From contig NZ_BHZI01000021.1 in NCBI RefSeq assembly GCF_004305975.1, positions 1 through 33,634 of the forward strand: 33,634 nucleotides of DNA. The letters run 5' to 3'. This document shows positions 18,195-26,734 of this stretch, piece after piece (positions within the stretch are counted from its first letter, which is position 1; every line of letters begins with the position of its first letter). A program made the translations under genes and the position numbers. Below the pieces are notes generated by a model. That model was not told where the DNA came from. It worked only from the letters and a program-made list of their open reading frames with translations, and did not search any database. The DNA is from Streptomyces otsuchiensis (GTDB lineage: Bacteria > Actinomycetota > Actinomycetes > Streptomycetales > Streptomycetaceae).

Positions 18195-18416
18195 CTACTT
18201 CTTGGCTGCGGCGCTCTTGCCGAACCGCGCCTCGAACCGGGCCACCCGGCCACCGGTGTCGAGAATCTTCTGCTTGCCGGTGTAGAACGGGTGGCACTCG
18301 GAGCAGACGTCCGCGCGGATCTTGCCTTCGCCGACGGTGCTACGGGTGGTGAACGAGGCGCCACAGGTGCAGCTGACCTGGGTCTCCACGTACTCCGGGT
18401 GGACTTCGCGCTTCAC
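18195..18416 (-). CDS. rpmE: 50S ribosomal protein L31, zinc-binding type
   Basis: 73 residues. Large-subunit protein at the central protuberance. Start GTG 18416 with AGGAG 5 nt upstream; the product begins [16 protein letters not shown]. The four zinc ligands Cys16, Cys18, Cys38 and Cys41 ([16 protein letters not shown]) show the zinc-carrying C+ paralogue, the form replaced by a Cys-free L31 under zinc starvation in Streptomyces. The gene has its own sigma-R-like promoter about 100 nt upstream, which fits its thiol/zinc content; rpmE is a known sigma-R target in S. coelicolor (from memory). Confidence 0.97.
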   Translation of the reverse strand: MKREVHPEYVETQVSCTCGASFTTRSTVGEGKIRADVCSECHPFYTGKQKILDTGGRVARFEARFGKSAAAKK

Positions 18417-18517
18417 GGTGTCTCCTAGTATCGGGAGGGCTCCGGGTCGCTCCGCCGAATGCGTCACGTGAACCGGGGCCGACGCACCAGTCTGCCAGGA
18501 CCGGTCGTGACAGCCAA

Positions 18518-18543
18518 AACGTGATGAGGGCTCCGGGTATTCC
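18518..18543 (-). promoter_or_regulatory. Sigma-R type promoter of rpmE
   Basis: On the minus strand GGAAT (18543-18539), an 18-bp spacer, then GTT (18520-18518). This matches the GGAAT-N18/19-GTT consensus of the Streptomyces thiol-oxidative-stress sigma factor SigR. Transcription would start roughly 95 nt before the rpmE GTG. Confidence 0.75.
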
Positions 18544-18594
18544 ACCGGGCCCGGGGCGCCGCCCTGAGTGCGACGGGGCGCGGGAAGCGACAGG

Positions 18595-19701
18595 TCAGCG
18601 GCGTACGGCGGGCGGGTCGGCGTCCGCGTCCGGTTCGGCGTCCGAACCCTCGGTGAGCCCCTCGGGGACGGGCACGTCGCGGCGCAGCGCGTCCCAGACC
18701 TGGCGCGCCTGCGGCTCCAGCGGCACCACCCGGTTCGGGTCGCTCTCGTCGTAGCCCACCGGCAGGGTGATCATCCGCAGGTCGTCCGGGCCGATCCCGC
18801 GCAGGGTGCCGGCCAGCGAGCTGAGCGCGGAGACCGACGCCAGCGAGCTGTCGGTGGTGACGGCGGAGGTCGCCGTGTCGGCCAGCGCGTAGAGCCGCCG
18901 GGGATCGCCGAGCGCGCCGACGTCGCGCACCTCGGCGACCAGTGCGCGGATGAACGCGTGCTGGATCTGGATGCGGTCGAGGTCGCTGCCGTCACCGACG
19001 CTCTTGCGGGTGCGGACCAGCGCGAGGGCGTCCCGTCCGTCCAGACGGTGGTCGCCCGCCTCCAGGTCGAGGTGACTGTCGCCGTCCCTCAGGGGGCGCT
19101 CCAGCGTCACGTCCACGCCGCCGAGGGCGTCGATCATCTCCTCGAAGCCGCGGAAGTCGATCTCCACGTAGTGGTCCATGCGGATTCCGGTGACCGCCTC
19201 GGTGGTCTTGACCGCGCAGACCGGGCCGCCGATCGCGAACGCCTCGTTGAACATGGCGCGCTCCGCCGCCGGCACCACCTCGCCGTCGCCGTCCTCACAG
19301 GCGGGGCGGGAGACCAGGGTGTCGCGGGGTATCGAGACGACGGTGGCGGCGTCGCGGTCCTCGTCGAGGTGGACCACCATCGCGGTGTCGGCACGCGGGG
19401 CGTCCTCCTGCTTGCCGTAGACCCCGTTCTCCCCCTCCCGGGAGTCCGAGCCCAGCACCAGGATGTCCAGCGACCCGCCCGGCTCGTCCTCCGGCCGGTC
19501 ACCGCCGAGGGCGGCGTCGATGTCGATCTCGGAGATGTTCCCGTTGAACTTGAGATAGAGCGCGGCGGCGCCGCTGCCGCCGAGGAGCAGCAGCGCCAGC
19601 GTGCAGCCCACCACCGCGTACACCACCCGCCGGCGGCGGGAGAGCGGACGACGGTGACGCACGGGCGGCTGCCCCGGGTCCGGCTGCTGCTGCTGCTCCA
19701 T
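18595..19701 (-). CDS. LytR-CpsA-Psr (LCP) family cell-wall glycopolymer ligase
   Basis: 368 residues. LCP proteins transfer polyprenyl-linked glycopolymers to peptidoglycan outside the membrane. A basic cytoplasmic tail and one membrane helix (26-50, [19 protein letters not shown]) precede the extracytoplasmic LCP domain: [10 protein letters not shown] (79-88), [11 protein letters not shown] (102-112), [10 protein letters not shown] (121-130), [21 protein letters not shown] and [14 protein letters not shown]. The Arg/Asp residues that bind the pyrophosphate and Mg2+ are present. The C-terminal tail is Asp/Ala/Pro-rich. ATG 19701 has GAGG 5 nt upstream. It is plausibly linked in function to the WecA-like transferase in this window, which would make its lipid-linked substrate. 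Confidence 0.92.
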   Translation of the reverse strand: MEQQQQPDPGQPPVRHRRPLSRRRRVVYAVVGCTLALLLLGGSGAAALYLKFNGNISEIDIDAALGGDRPEDEPGGSLDILVLGSDSREGENGVYGKQEDAPRADTAMVVHLDEDRDAATVVSIPRDTLVSRPACEDGDGEVVPAAERAMFNEAFAIGGPVCAVKTTEAVTGIRMDHYVEIDFRGFEEMIDALGGVDVTLERPLRDGDSHLDLEAGDHRLDGRDALALVRTRKSVGDGSDLDRIQIQHAFIRALVAEVRDVGALGDPRRLYALADTATSAVTTDSSLASVSALSSLAGTLRGIGPDDLRMITLPVGYDESDPNRVVPLEPQARQVWDALRRDVPVPEGLTEGSDAEPDADADPPAVRR

Positions 19702-19735
19702 GCTCACCTCGGCTTTCGTCGGCGCTCGGAGGACG

Positions 19736-19767
19736 GGTGGACTGGTCGACTGGTTGACCGGTGGACC
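19736..19767. repeat. Four 8-bp tandem repeats upstream of the LCP gene
   Basis: GGTGGACT, GGTCGACT, GGTTGACC, GGTGGACC follow each other without gaps (consensus GGTNGACY), 35-66 bp upstream of the LCP start. In the transcript they read as RGTCNACC, relatively C-rich. Apart from the rho terminator, the rest of the 383-bp gap 19702-20084 shows no gene. Confidence 0.8.
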
Positions 19768-19983
19768 GGCGAGCGGCCCGCCGGCTGCTCGCCGGGCGGC
19801 CCGGTGTCCCGATCGTCCGATTGTGGCGCAGCACCCGAACGGCCGCCGCTCGTGACGGCTCCCCCGGCACCGGCCGTACGGGCCGGCGCGAGTCTCCGGG
19901 GCGGCGGTTCGCCCGGCCCACCGGGGCGTCCGCGGCTCCCGGGAGCGGCTCACCCCGCTGAGCCGGACGGGTGACAACGCGAA

Positions 19984-20018
19984 GGGGCCGCCCCGCCACG
20001 AATGGACGGGACGGCCCC
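19984..20018 (-). terminator. Terminator of rho
   Basis: On the minus strand GGGGCCGTCCCGTC pairs over its full 14 nt with the arm at 19984-19997, allowing two G-U pairs, around a 7-nt loop. It begins 66 nt after the rho stop and is followed by TTCGCGTTGT, a weak U-rich run. Confidence 0.7.
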
Positions 20019-20084
20019 ATGCCGTTCCGGTGGGCGCCGCGCCGGCCCGGACCTCCCGGTCCGGTCGGCGGCAGCGGCCGAGGG

Positions 20085-22103
20085 TCAGTCCCCGCCGTTA
20101 CCGGAGGACGGCGTCGTCTTCTGGATCTGCATCAGGAACTCGGCGTTCGACTTGGTCTGCTTCATCTTGTCCAGCAGCAGCTCGATGGCCTGCTGCTGGT
20201 CCAGGGCGTGCAGCACCCGGCGGAGCTTCCAGACCACGGCCAGCTCCTCGGCACCCATGAGGATCTCCTCCTTGCGGGTACCGGAGGCGTCGACGTCGAC
20301 GGCCGGGAAGATGCGCTTGTCGGCGAGCTTCCGGTCGAGCTTGAGCTCCATGTTGCCGGTGCCCTTGAACTCCTCGAAGATCACCTCGTCCGCGCGGGAC
20401 CCGGTGTCGACCAGGGCGGTGGCGAGGATGGTCAGCGAGCCGCCGTCCTCGATGTTCCGCGCGGCACCGAAGAACTTCTTCGGCGGGTAGAGCGCCGTGG
20501 AGTCCACACCACCGGACATGATCCGGCCGGACGCCGGGGCGGCCAGGTTGTAGGCGCGGCCCAGACGGGTGATGGAGTCCAGCAGCACGACCACGTCGTG
20601 ACCCAGCTCCACCAGGCGCTTGGCACGCTCGATGGCCAGCTCGGCGACGACCGTGTGGTCCTCGGCCGGGCGGTCGAAGGTCGAGGAGATGACCTCGCCC
20701 TTGACCGACCGCTGCATGTCGGTGACCTCCTCGGGCCGCTCGTCCACGAGCACGACCATCAGGTGGCACTCGGGGTTGTTGCGGGTGATCGAGTTGGCGA
20801 TCGACTGCATGATCATCGTCTTGCCGGTCTTCGGCGGCGCGACGATCAGGCCACGCTGGCCCTTGCCGATCGGCGAGACCATGTCGATGATCCGCGGCGT
20901 CAGCGAGCCCGGGTCGCACTCCAGCCGCAGCCGCTCCTGCGGGTACAGCGGAGTGAGCTTGTTGAACTCCTCGCGCCCCCGGCCGGATTCGGCACCCATG
21001 CCGTTGACGGAGTCCAGCCGCACCAGCGCGTTGAACTTCTCGCGGCGCTCGCCGTCACGCGGCTGGCGCACCGCGCCGGTGACGTGGTCACCCTTGCGCA
21101 GCCCGTTCTTACGGACCTGCGCCAGCGAGACGTACACGTCGTTCGGGCCGGGCAGGTAGCCGGAGGTGCGGACGAAGGCGTAGTTGTCGAGGATGTCGAG
21201 GATGCCCGCGACCGGGATCAGGACGTCGTCGTCGGCGACCTGCGGCTCGCTGAAGTCCTCACGGCCTCCGCTGCGGCGACCACGGCGGTCGCGGTAGCGG
21301 CCCCGGCGACCGCGGCGCCCGCCGTCGAAGTCGTCGTCACGATTGCCGTCGCGGCCACCGTCACGGTTGTTGTCGCGACCGGTGTCACGTCCCCCACCGT
21401 CACGGTTGCTGTCGCGATTGCTCTCGCGGTTGTCGCGGTTGCCCTCACGGTTTTCGCGGTTGTTGTCGCGGTTGCCGCGGCCGCCGCCCTGCTGGTTCTG
21501 GCCGCCGCCCTGGCCCGCGTTCTTGCCGCGGCGCTCCCGCTTGCCCTGGCGGTCGTTGCCGGAGCCGTCGTCCTTCGATGCGTCAGACTTCGGCGAATCG
21601 CCCTTGCCCGCATCGGACTTGGCGCTGTCGCCCTTGCCCGCGTCGGACTTGCCCGCGTCGCTCTTGCCGGCGTCGGCACGGGCCGGGCCGGAGGCGTCGT
21701 TCTTGTCCTCGGCGCCGGCGCTCTCGGGCTGGCCCGGGGCCTCGGCCTGTTCGGCCTTCGCGTCGGTGCGGGCGCGCGAGGTCGCGCGGCGCTTCGGCTT
21801 CTCGGCGGCCGGGGCGTCGGCGGCGGGCGCCGACTCCGCCGGTGCGGCGCCCCCGGCGCCCTGCTTCTCCTTGATGACCTCGATCAGCTGGCCCTTGCGC
21901 ATCCGCGCGGTGCCCCTGATGCCGAGGCCGGAGGCGACCTGCTGCAGCTCCGCCAGCACCATGCCCTCAAGGCCGGTGCCCGACCGCCGGCGACGCGGCG
22001 CCCGGGTGGTGGCAGCACTGTCCGTCACGGACGCGGGGGCATCACCGGCAGTCTTGTCGGCGCTGTCGGCACTCGCGCCCATCAGATCGGTGGTGTCGCT
22101 CAC
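20085..22103 (-). CDS. rho: Transcription termination factor Rho with long actinobacterial insertion
   Basis: 672 residues, against 419 in E. coli. Hexameric RNA-dependent ATPase that ends untranslated transcripts. The N-terminal helical Rho_N part is at about 43-80 (LAELQQVASGLGIRG). An insertion at 81-290 follows: Ala/Pro/Lys, then KSDAGKSD repeats (145-178), then Asn/Arg/Asp/Gly repeats (209-262) and an Arg-rich end. The RNA-binding cold-shock domain is at about 295-350 (GILDILDNYAFVR) and the ATPase has Walker A PPKTGKT at 423-429 and Walker B VVVLLD at 504-509. The C-terminal Q/R-loop region is intact. The start is GTG 22103 with AAGGA 6 nt upstream. It has its own long leader and probably autoregulates. 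Confidence 0.98.
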   Translation of the reverse strand: MSDTTDLMGASADSADKTAGDAPASVTDSAATTRAPRRRRSGTGLEGMVLAELQQVASGLGIRGTARMRKGQLIEVIKEKQGAGGAAPAESAPAADAPAAEKPKRRATSRARTDAKAEQAEAPGQPESAGAEDKNDASGPARADAGKSDAGKSDAGKGDSAKSDAGKGDSPKSDASKDDGSGNDRQGKRERRGKNAGQGGGQNQQGGGRGNRDNNRENREGNRDNRESNRDSNRDGGGRDTGRDNNRDGGRDGNRDDDFDGGRRGRRGRYRDRRGRRSGGREDFSEPQVADDDVLIPVAGILDILDNYAFVRTSGYLPGPNDVYVSLAQVRKNGLRKGDHVTGAVRQPRDGERREKFNALVRLDSVNGMGAESGRGREEFNKLTPLYPQERLRLECDPGSLTPRIIDMVSPIGKGQRGLIVAPPKTGKTMIMQSIANSITRNNPECHLMVVLVDERPEEVTDMQRSVKGEVISSTFDRPAEDHTVVAELAIERAKRLVELGHDVVVLLDSITRLGRAYNLAAPASGRIMSGGVDSTALYPPKKFFGAARNIEDGGSLTILATALVDTGSRADEVIFEEFKGTGNMELKLDRKLADKRIFPAVDVDASGTRKEEILMGAEELAVVWKLRRVLHALDQQQAIELLLDKMKQTKSNAEFLMQIQKTTPSSGNGGD
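21318..21671 (-). repeat. In-gene repeats coding the Rho insertion
   Basis: 21570-21671 holds degenerate 15- to 30-nt units coding KSDAGKSD/KGDSAKSD. 21318-21479 holds short CGGTTG/TCACGG-type units coding NRDN, NREG, SNRD and GGRDT motifs. Such repeats make length change by slippage likely between strains. Confidence 0.75.
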
Positions 22104-22330
22104 GAAGGGTCCTTCCCTGGAGCGGACGTCGGCCTGTCTGGCTCGGCGACCGGTCGTGCTGTCCGGCTGCGGTCTCGTCTGATGGACCGGCCGGGGCGGT
22201 GGTCCGCCTGCTCATATGGCGGCGGTGAGAACGGTTCAAAGTGGTACGGGGAGATCACGGGGATCGTCGCACCGGCTCCGGAGCGTGCCAGGCCCTGCCA
22301 GGCAGGCTGCTGAGGCAGAGGGGGCTCCCG

Positions 22331-22360
22331 GAAGAAAACGCGGTCCCTTGACGCGGGACC
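22331..22360 (-). terminator. Attenuator-like hairpin in the rho leader
   Basis: On the minus strand GGTCCC (22360-22355), a 7-nt loop and GGGACC (22347-22342) are followed by GCGTTTTCTTCC. A 6-bp GC stem and a U-rich run is a rare intrinsic-terminator shape in this genome. It lies about 110 nt after the proposed sigma-R start and 230 nt before the rho start codon. Confidence 0.5.
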
Positions 22361-22470
22361 CCGGAGTACCGTGCCGCCCGGTGGCCCCGGGGACAATGCC
22401 GCCGCGGATGACACCGCCGCGAACACCCCTGGGAACGGCCCGTGGGGACGGTACGTGTAGACCTGAGATT

Positions 22471-22497
22471 AACACTACCGGACACCGCCGGTATTCC
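22471..22497 (-). promoter_or_regulatory. Sigma-R-like promoter and long leader of rho
   Basis: On the minus strand GGAAT (22497-22493), a 19-bp spacer and GTT (22473-22471) match the SigR consensus. A TAGTGT (22479-22474) overlapping it could serve the housekeeping sigma as a -10, though without a good -35. Either would give a 5' leader of about 360 nt. The gap 22104-22562 holds no credible gene. Confidence 0.55.
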
Positions 22498-22562
22498 CCC
22501 CTCTCCCTGCAGTTCATGCATGCCCACCCGAGCGGACCGCCGCACCCCCGCGACCGCCGGTC

Positions 22563-23489
22563 TCACCTGCTGACCCCGGTGACCGGCAGGACGCTCGCCC
22601 CCTCGCGGTCCAGTTCCAGCCGGTTGGCGGCCCAGCCGTCCCCCGCCAGCCGCGCGATCCGGTCGGCGTCGCCGCCGCCCGCCAGCGCCAGCACCGTGGG
22701 TCCGGCACCGGAGATCACCGCCGGCACCCCCTCGGCCCGAAGCCGCCCGACCAGCTGCACGCTACCCGCCATCGCCGGTGCCCGGTACTCCTGGTGCAGC
22801 CGGTCCTCGGTCGCCGGCAGCAGCAGTTCCGGCCGCCGGGTCAGCGCCTCCACCAGCAGCGCCGCCCGCCCCGCGTTGACGGCGGCGTCGACGTGCGGCA
22901 CGGTGCGCGGCAGCAGCCCGCGCGCCGTCTCCGTCAGCAGCGGCTCGGCCGGTACGAACACCACCGGGACCACCGCCTCCGAGGGGTCGAGCCGGATCGC
23001 CCGGACCGAACCACCATCGGACCAGGCGACGGTGAAACCGCCGAACAGGCAGGCGGCGACGTTGTCCGGATGTCCCTCGATCTCCGAGGCGAGTTCCAGC
23101 AGCGCCTCGTCCCCGAGCCGGGCCTCACCGCCGCTGGTCACCGCCCGGGCCGCCATCAGCCCGGCGCAGATCGCCGCCGAGGAGGAGCCCAGGCCGCGTC
23201 CGTGCGGGATGCGGTTGGCGCAGACGACCTCAAGACCGCGCGGCTGCCCGCCGAGGATGTCGAAGGCGGCGCGCATCGAACGCACCATGAGGTGCCGTTC
23301 GTCGCGCGGCAGGGAGTCGGCGCCCTCACCCGCGATGTCGATGTGCAGTCCGGACTCGGCGACGCGCACGATCACGTCGTCGTAGAGGCCGAGGGCGAGG
23401 CCGAGGGCGTCGAACCCGGGACCGAGGTTTGCGCTGGTCGCGGGGGTACGGACCCGGACGGCTGCGGCGCGGAAGGCGGGATGGGCCAT
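22563..23489 (-). CDS. thrB: Homoserine kinase
   Basis: 308 residues. Phosphorylates homoserine to O-phosphohomoserine, the substrate of ThrC. GHMP kinase family: the N-terminal substrate motif RTPATSANLGPGFDALGLAL (14-33), the ATP loop PHGRGLGSSSAA (95-106), and a C-terminal glycine-rich AVISGAGPTVLALAGGG. ATG 23489 begins the conserved region; AAGGAG lies 12 nt upstream, a little far. Unlike most operons of this pathway, 575 nt of apparently non-coding DNA separate it from thrC, including a repeat array just upstream of the start. Confidence 0.97.
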   Translation of the reverse strand: MAHPAFRAAAVRVRTPATSANLGPGFDALGLALGLYDDVIVRVAESGLHIDIAGEGADSLPRDERHLMVRSMRAAFDILGGQPRGLEVVCANRIPHGRGLGSSSAAICAGLMAARAVTSGGEARLGDEALLELASEIEGHPDNVAACLFGGFTVAWSDGGSVRAIRLDPSEAVVPVVFVPAEPLLTETARGLLPRTVPHVDAAVNAGRAALLVEALTRRPELLLPATEDRLHQEYRAPAMAGSVQLVGRLRAEGVPAVISGAGPTVLALAGGGDADRIARLAGDGWAANRLELDREGASVLPVTGVSR

Positions 23490-23523
23490 CGCTCGATGAC
23501 TCTCCTTGGTACGGCGTGCGGAC

Positions 23524-23559
23524 GGTGGTGCGAGGGGTGGTGCGGGAGGTGGTGCGGTG
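23524..23559. repeat. Three 12-bp tandem repeats upstream of thrB
   Basis: GGTGGTGCGAGG, GGTGGTGCGGGA, GGTGGTGCGGTG in direct succession, 35-70 nt before the thrB start. In the transcript they read as repeated GCACCACC units spaced 12 nt. Confidence 0.85.
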
Positions 23560-24004
23560 GCGCGGTACCCGGTGGCACCGGGCCCCACGCCGGTTGTCGC
23601 GGACCGGACGGGCCGGTCCCCGATGTCGTTCCGGACGACCCCGGCGCCGCTCCGGACGCCCCGGAGGCCGGCCCCGGTTCCCCCGGTGCGGGCGGTTCGG
23701 CCGCCGCGTGCGGCGGTGGGTGACCGTCATGACGCCGTGCGCCGCACCGGTGTGCGGTGCCGGAGGCGGGGTGTGCGGCCGGCCGCTGGGTGCGGCGGGC
23801 GCCGGAGACCACGCGGCACTCGCCGCGCCTCTCCCCCGGACCACGGGCGGCGCGCCTCCGCTGAACGGCCCTGCTGGGGACCGTCGGAGAAGGACCGCTC
23901 CGGGCTGCCGGAACGCGGGCCAGCCTATCGAAGGAGGGTTCCCCCGCGATACAGGGCGCCCGCCCGGGGGGCCGTGTCGTGGCCGGTTCACCAGCGCCGG
24001 GACG

Positions 24005-24048
24005 GCCACGCCCCGGACACGCGACAGCCGCCACCCCGCGGGCGTGGC
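24005..24048 (-). terminator. Hairpin after thrC
   Basis: GCCACGCCC (24005-24013) pairs with GGGCGTGGC (24040-24048) over 26 nt, beginning 17 nt after the thrC stop. It may be a terminator, full or partial, since thrB follows in the same direction. Confidence 0.5.
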
Positions 24049-24064
24049 GCGCCCGGGCCGAGGG

Positions 24065-25168
24065 TCAGGCCAGGCCCAGCCGTTCGGCGGCCGCGTCCGC
24101 GTCGACCGGCACCGTGATGGGCTGGGGTGCGCCGGCCACCGCCCAGTCGGGGTCCTTGAGCCCGTTGCCGGTGACCGTGCACACGATGCGCTGCCCGCGG
24201 TCGACGTCGCCGCGCGCCGCCGCCTTGAGCAGGCCCGCGACCGACGCGGCCGAGGCGGGCTCGACGAAGACGCCCTCCTGGGCGGCGAGCAGCCGGTAGG
24301 CGGAGAGGATCTCGCGGTCCGTCACCTCGTCGATGATGCCGCCGGAGTCGTCACGCGCCCGCTCCGCCTGCGCCCAGGACGCCGGGTTGCCGATCCGGAT
24401 CGCGGTGGCGAGGGTCGCCGGGTCCTTGACCGGCTCACCCCGCACGATGGGCGCGGCGCCCGACGCCTGGAAGCCCCACATCCGCGGGGTACGGGTCGCG
24501 GGCGCGCCCAGCGGCGAGGAGCTGTCGGCGTACTCGCGGTAGCCCTTCCAGTAGGCGGTGATGTTCCCCGCGTTGCCGACGGGGAGGACGTGGATGTCCG
24601 GGGCGTCGCCGAGCATGTCGACGACCTCGAACGCGCCGGTCTTCTGGCCCTCGATCCGGGACGGGTTCACCGAGTTGACCAGTGCCACCGGGTACTTGTC
24701 GGAGAGGCCCCGCGCGAGGTTCAGGCAGTCGTCGAAGTTGCCGTCGACCTCCAGGATGCGGGCGCCGTGGACCAGCGCCTGCCCCATCTTCCCCAGCGCG
24801 ATCTTGCCGCGCGGCACCAGCACGGCGCACACCATGCCGCCGCGCACCGCGTAGGCGGCGGCCGAGGCGGAGGTGTTGCCGGTGGAGGCGCAGATGACGG
24901 CCTGGGCGCCCTGCTCCTTGGCGTGCGAGATCGCCATCGTCATGCCGCGGTCCTTGAACGAACCGGTCGGGTTGGCGCCCTCGACCTTCAGGTGGACCTC
25001 GCAGCCGGTCCGCTCCGAGAGCAGCTGTGCGGGGACCAGCGGGGTGCCGCCCTCGCGCAGCGTCACCACCGGCGTGTCCGAGGAGACCGGCAGCCGGTCG
25101 CGGTACTCCTCGATGACCCCGCGCCACTGGCGGCTGGTGGTGGTCTGCTGTGCATCCATGACGTCCAC
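24065..25168 (-). CDS. thrC: Threonine synthase
   Basis: 367 residues. PLP enzyme converting O-phosphohomoserine to threonine. The PLP lysine is Lys72 in [14 protein letters not shown]; the phosphate-binding glycine loop [13 protein letters not shown] and the later [15 protein letters not shown] are family hallmarks of the short bacterial form. GTG 25168 is favoured because AGGA lies 5 nt upstream; the ATG three codons on (25159) is the alternative. It follows hom by 68 nt and is the third biosynthetic gene in the lysA-hom-thrC-thrB order. Confidence 0.97.
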   Translation of the reverse strand: MDVMDAQQTTTSRQWRGVIEEYRDRLPVSSDTPVVTLREGGTPLVPAQLLSERTGCEVHLKVEGANPTGSFKDRGMTMAISHAKEQGAQAVICASTGNTSASAAAYAVRGGMVCAVLVPRGKIALGKMGQALVHGARILEVDGNFDDCLNLARGLSDKYPVALVNSVNPSRIEGQKTGAFEVVDMLGDAPDIHVLPVGNAGNITAYWKGYREYADSSSPLGAPATRTPRMWGFQASGAAPIVRGEPVKDPATLATAIRIGNPASWAQAERARDDSGGIIDEVTDREILSAYRLLAAQEGVFVEPASAASVAGLLKAAARGDVDRGQRIVCTVTGNGLKDPDWAVAGAPQPITVPVDADAAAERLGLA

Positions 25169-25236
25169 TGCTTTCCTGACTCTCTGGCTTCCCTGCCGCC
25201 GCGCGGCCTACGGACGCGCGCCGGCGCGGCCGCGGG

Positions 25237-26529
25237 TCATTCGCCCTCGACCCGCATGATGCTGGCGACGCCGCGGACCGTGTCCAGTCCGCGCAGCGTC
25301 TCCACCGTCGCCGTCAGCGCGGCGTCCGGTGCCCGGTGCGTCACCACGACCAGCGACGCCTCACCGTCCTTGCCCTGCTGCCGCACGGTGTCGATCGAGA
25401 CGCCGTGGTCGGCGAAGACCGCGGCCACCTGCGAGAGCACACCCGGCTTGTCCGCCACGTCGAGGCTGATGTGGTAGCGGGTGACGACGTCGCCCATCGG
25501 GCTCACCGGCAGCATCGTGTACGCGGACTCGCCCGGCCCGCGCGCGCCGCTCACCTTGTTGCGGCAGGCGGCGACCAGGTCACCCAGGATCGCGGAGGCG
25601 GTCGGCACCCCGCCGGCGCCCTGGCCGTAGAACATCAGGCTGCCCGCGGAGTCGGCCTCGATGAAGACGGCGTTGTACGCCTCGCGGACGGACGCCAGCG
25701 GGTGGGTCAGCGGGATCATCGCCGGGTGGACGCGGGCGGTGACGGACCGGCCGTCGGCGGCACGCTCGCAGATCGCCAGCAGCTTCACCGTGCAGCCCAT
25801 CCGGCGGGCGGAGGCGATGTCGGAGGCGGTCACCTCGGTGATCCCCTCGCGGTGCACGTCGTCCAGCCGTACCCGGGTGTGGAAGGCGATACCGGCCAGG
25901 ATCGCGGCCTTGGCGGCCGCGTCGAACCCCTCGACGTCCGCCGTCGGGTCCGCCTCGGCGTAGCCGAGCGCACCCGCCTCCTCCAGCGCCTCGCTGTAGC
26001 CGGCGCCGCTGGACTCCATGCGGTCCAGGATGAAGTTGGTGGTGCCGTTGACGATGCCCAGCACCCGGTTGACGGTGTCGCCCGCCAGGGACTCGCGCAG
26101 CGGGCGCAGCAGCGGGATGGCCCCGGCGACGGCGGCCTCGAAGTAGAGGTCCGCGTCGTACTTGTCGGCGGCCGCGTACAGCGTGGGGCCGTCCTGCGCC
26201 AGCAGCGCCTTGTTGGCGGTCACCACGCTGGCGCCGTTCTCGAAGGCCGTGGAGATCAGTGACCGGGCGGGCTCGATGCCGCCGATCACCTCGACCACGA
26301 CGTCGATGTCCGGCCTTCCGGCCAGCCCATGCGCGTCGGTGGTGATCAGCTCCGAGAGCACGCCCTCCCGCAGCCGTCCGGGGCGGCGCACCGCGATGCC
26401 CGCCAGTTCGACCGGTGCGCCGACGCGCGCGGCCAGGTCGGCGGCGTGCGTCGTCATCAGGCGTGCCACCTGGGACCCGACCACACCGCAGCCCAGCAGC
26501 GCCACCTTCAGCGGACGCTCATCCGTCAT
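25237..26529 (-). CDS. hom: Homoserine dehydrogenase with C-terminal ACT domain
   Basis: 430 residues. Reduces aspartate semialdehyde to homoserine, the branch point to Thr, Met and Ile. The Rossmann motif GCGVVGSQVA is at 13-22, the family signature FDAAAKAAILAG follows GYAEADPTADVEG in the middle, and an ACT domain at about 350-430 (RYHISLDVADKPGVLSQVAAV) is the likely threonine-feedback site. No aspartokinase domain is fused. ATG 26529. The 205-nt gap to lysA carries the lysA terminator-like hairpin and could hold a hom promoter (minus-strand CATACT near 26630 is a weak -10 candidate). Confidence 0.97.
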   Translation of the reverse strand: MTDERPLKVALLGCGVVGSQVARLMTTHAADLAARVGAPVELAGIAVRRPGRLREGVLSELITTDAHGLAGRPDIDVVVEVIGGIEPARSLISTAFENGASVVTANKALLAQDGPTLYAAADKYDADLYFEAAVAGAIPLLRPLRESLAGDTVNRVLGIVNGTTNFILDRMESSGAGYSEALEEAGALGYAEADPTADVEGFDAAAKAAILAGIAFHTRVRLDDVHREGITEVTASDIASARRMGCTVKLLAICERAADGRSVTARVHPAMIPLTHPLASVREAYNAVFIEADSAGSLMFYGQGAGGVPTASAILGDLVAACRNKVSGARGPGESAYTMLPVSPMGDVVTRYHISLDVADKPGVLSQVAAVFADHGVSIDTVRQQGKDGEASLVVVTHRAPDAALTATVETLRGLDTVRGVASIMRVEGE

Positions 26530-26700
26530 CGCCCGACCTCGCCTCTGTCGCTCTCGTTACGGCCCGCGCGCGAGCTTCCACTCCCGCCAGTCTCACGTAC
26601 CGACCGTACCGGGCGGGCGGGGTGTCAGTATGCGAGATGCGGCGGCCGTCTGCCGGACGGCGAGCGCCGGTACCGGGGCGTGCGGAGGTGGGCGCCCGGT

Positions 26701-26723
26701 GGGCCGGGGACGCGCCCCGGCCC
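26701..26723 (-). terminator. Hairpin after lysA
   Basis: GGGCCGGGG (26701-26709), an ACGCG loop and CCCCGGCCC (26715-26723) form a perfect 9-bp stem 11 nt after the lysA stop. It is probably a partial terminator ahead of hom. The remaining gap 26530-26700 shows no gene. Confidence 0.6.
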
Positions 26724-26734
26724 CGCACGGTGAA

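Larger units (their letters stand above)
23490..24064. other. 575-bp thrC-thrB gap, no gene seen
   Basis: Open frames here are Pro/Arg/Ala-rich shadows with no recognisable domain or good start. The region holds a 12-bp repeat array (23524-23559), a perfect GGACCGG/CCGGTCC hairpin (23601-23619) and the thrC terminator-like stem (24005-24048). Around the repeats it is strongly G-rich on the + strand, so C-rich and G-poor in the thr transcript (in 23521-23580 I count 34 G against 12 C). Confidence 0.6.

Noticed and set aside
23326-24009. Minus-strand open frames filling the thrC-thrB gap
   Set aside because: Pro/Arg/Thr-rich, no ribosome site, no recognisable motif; two overlapping frames look equally non-coding. 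A small gene cannot be fully excluded.
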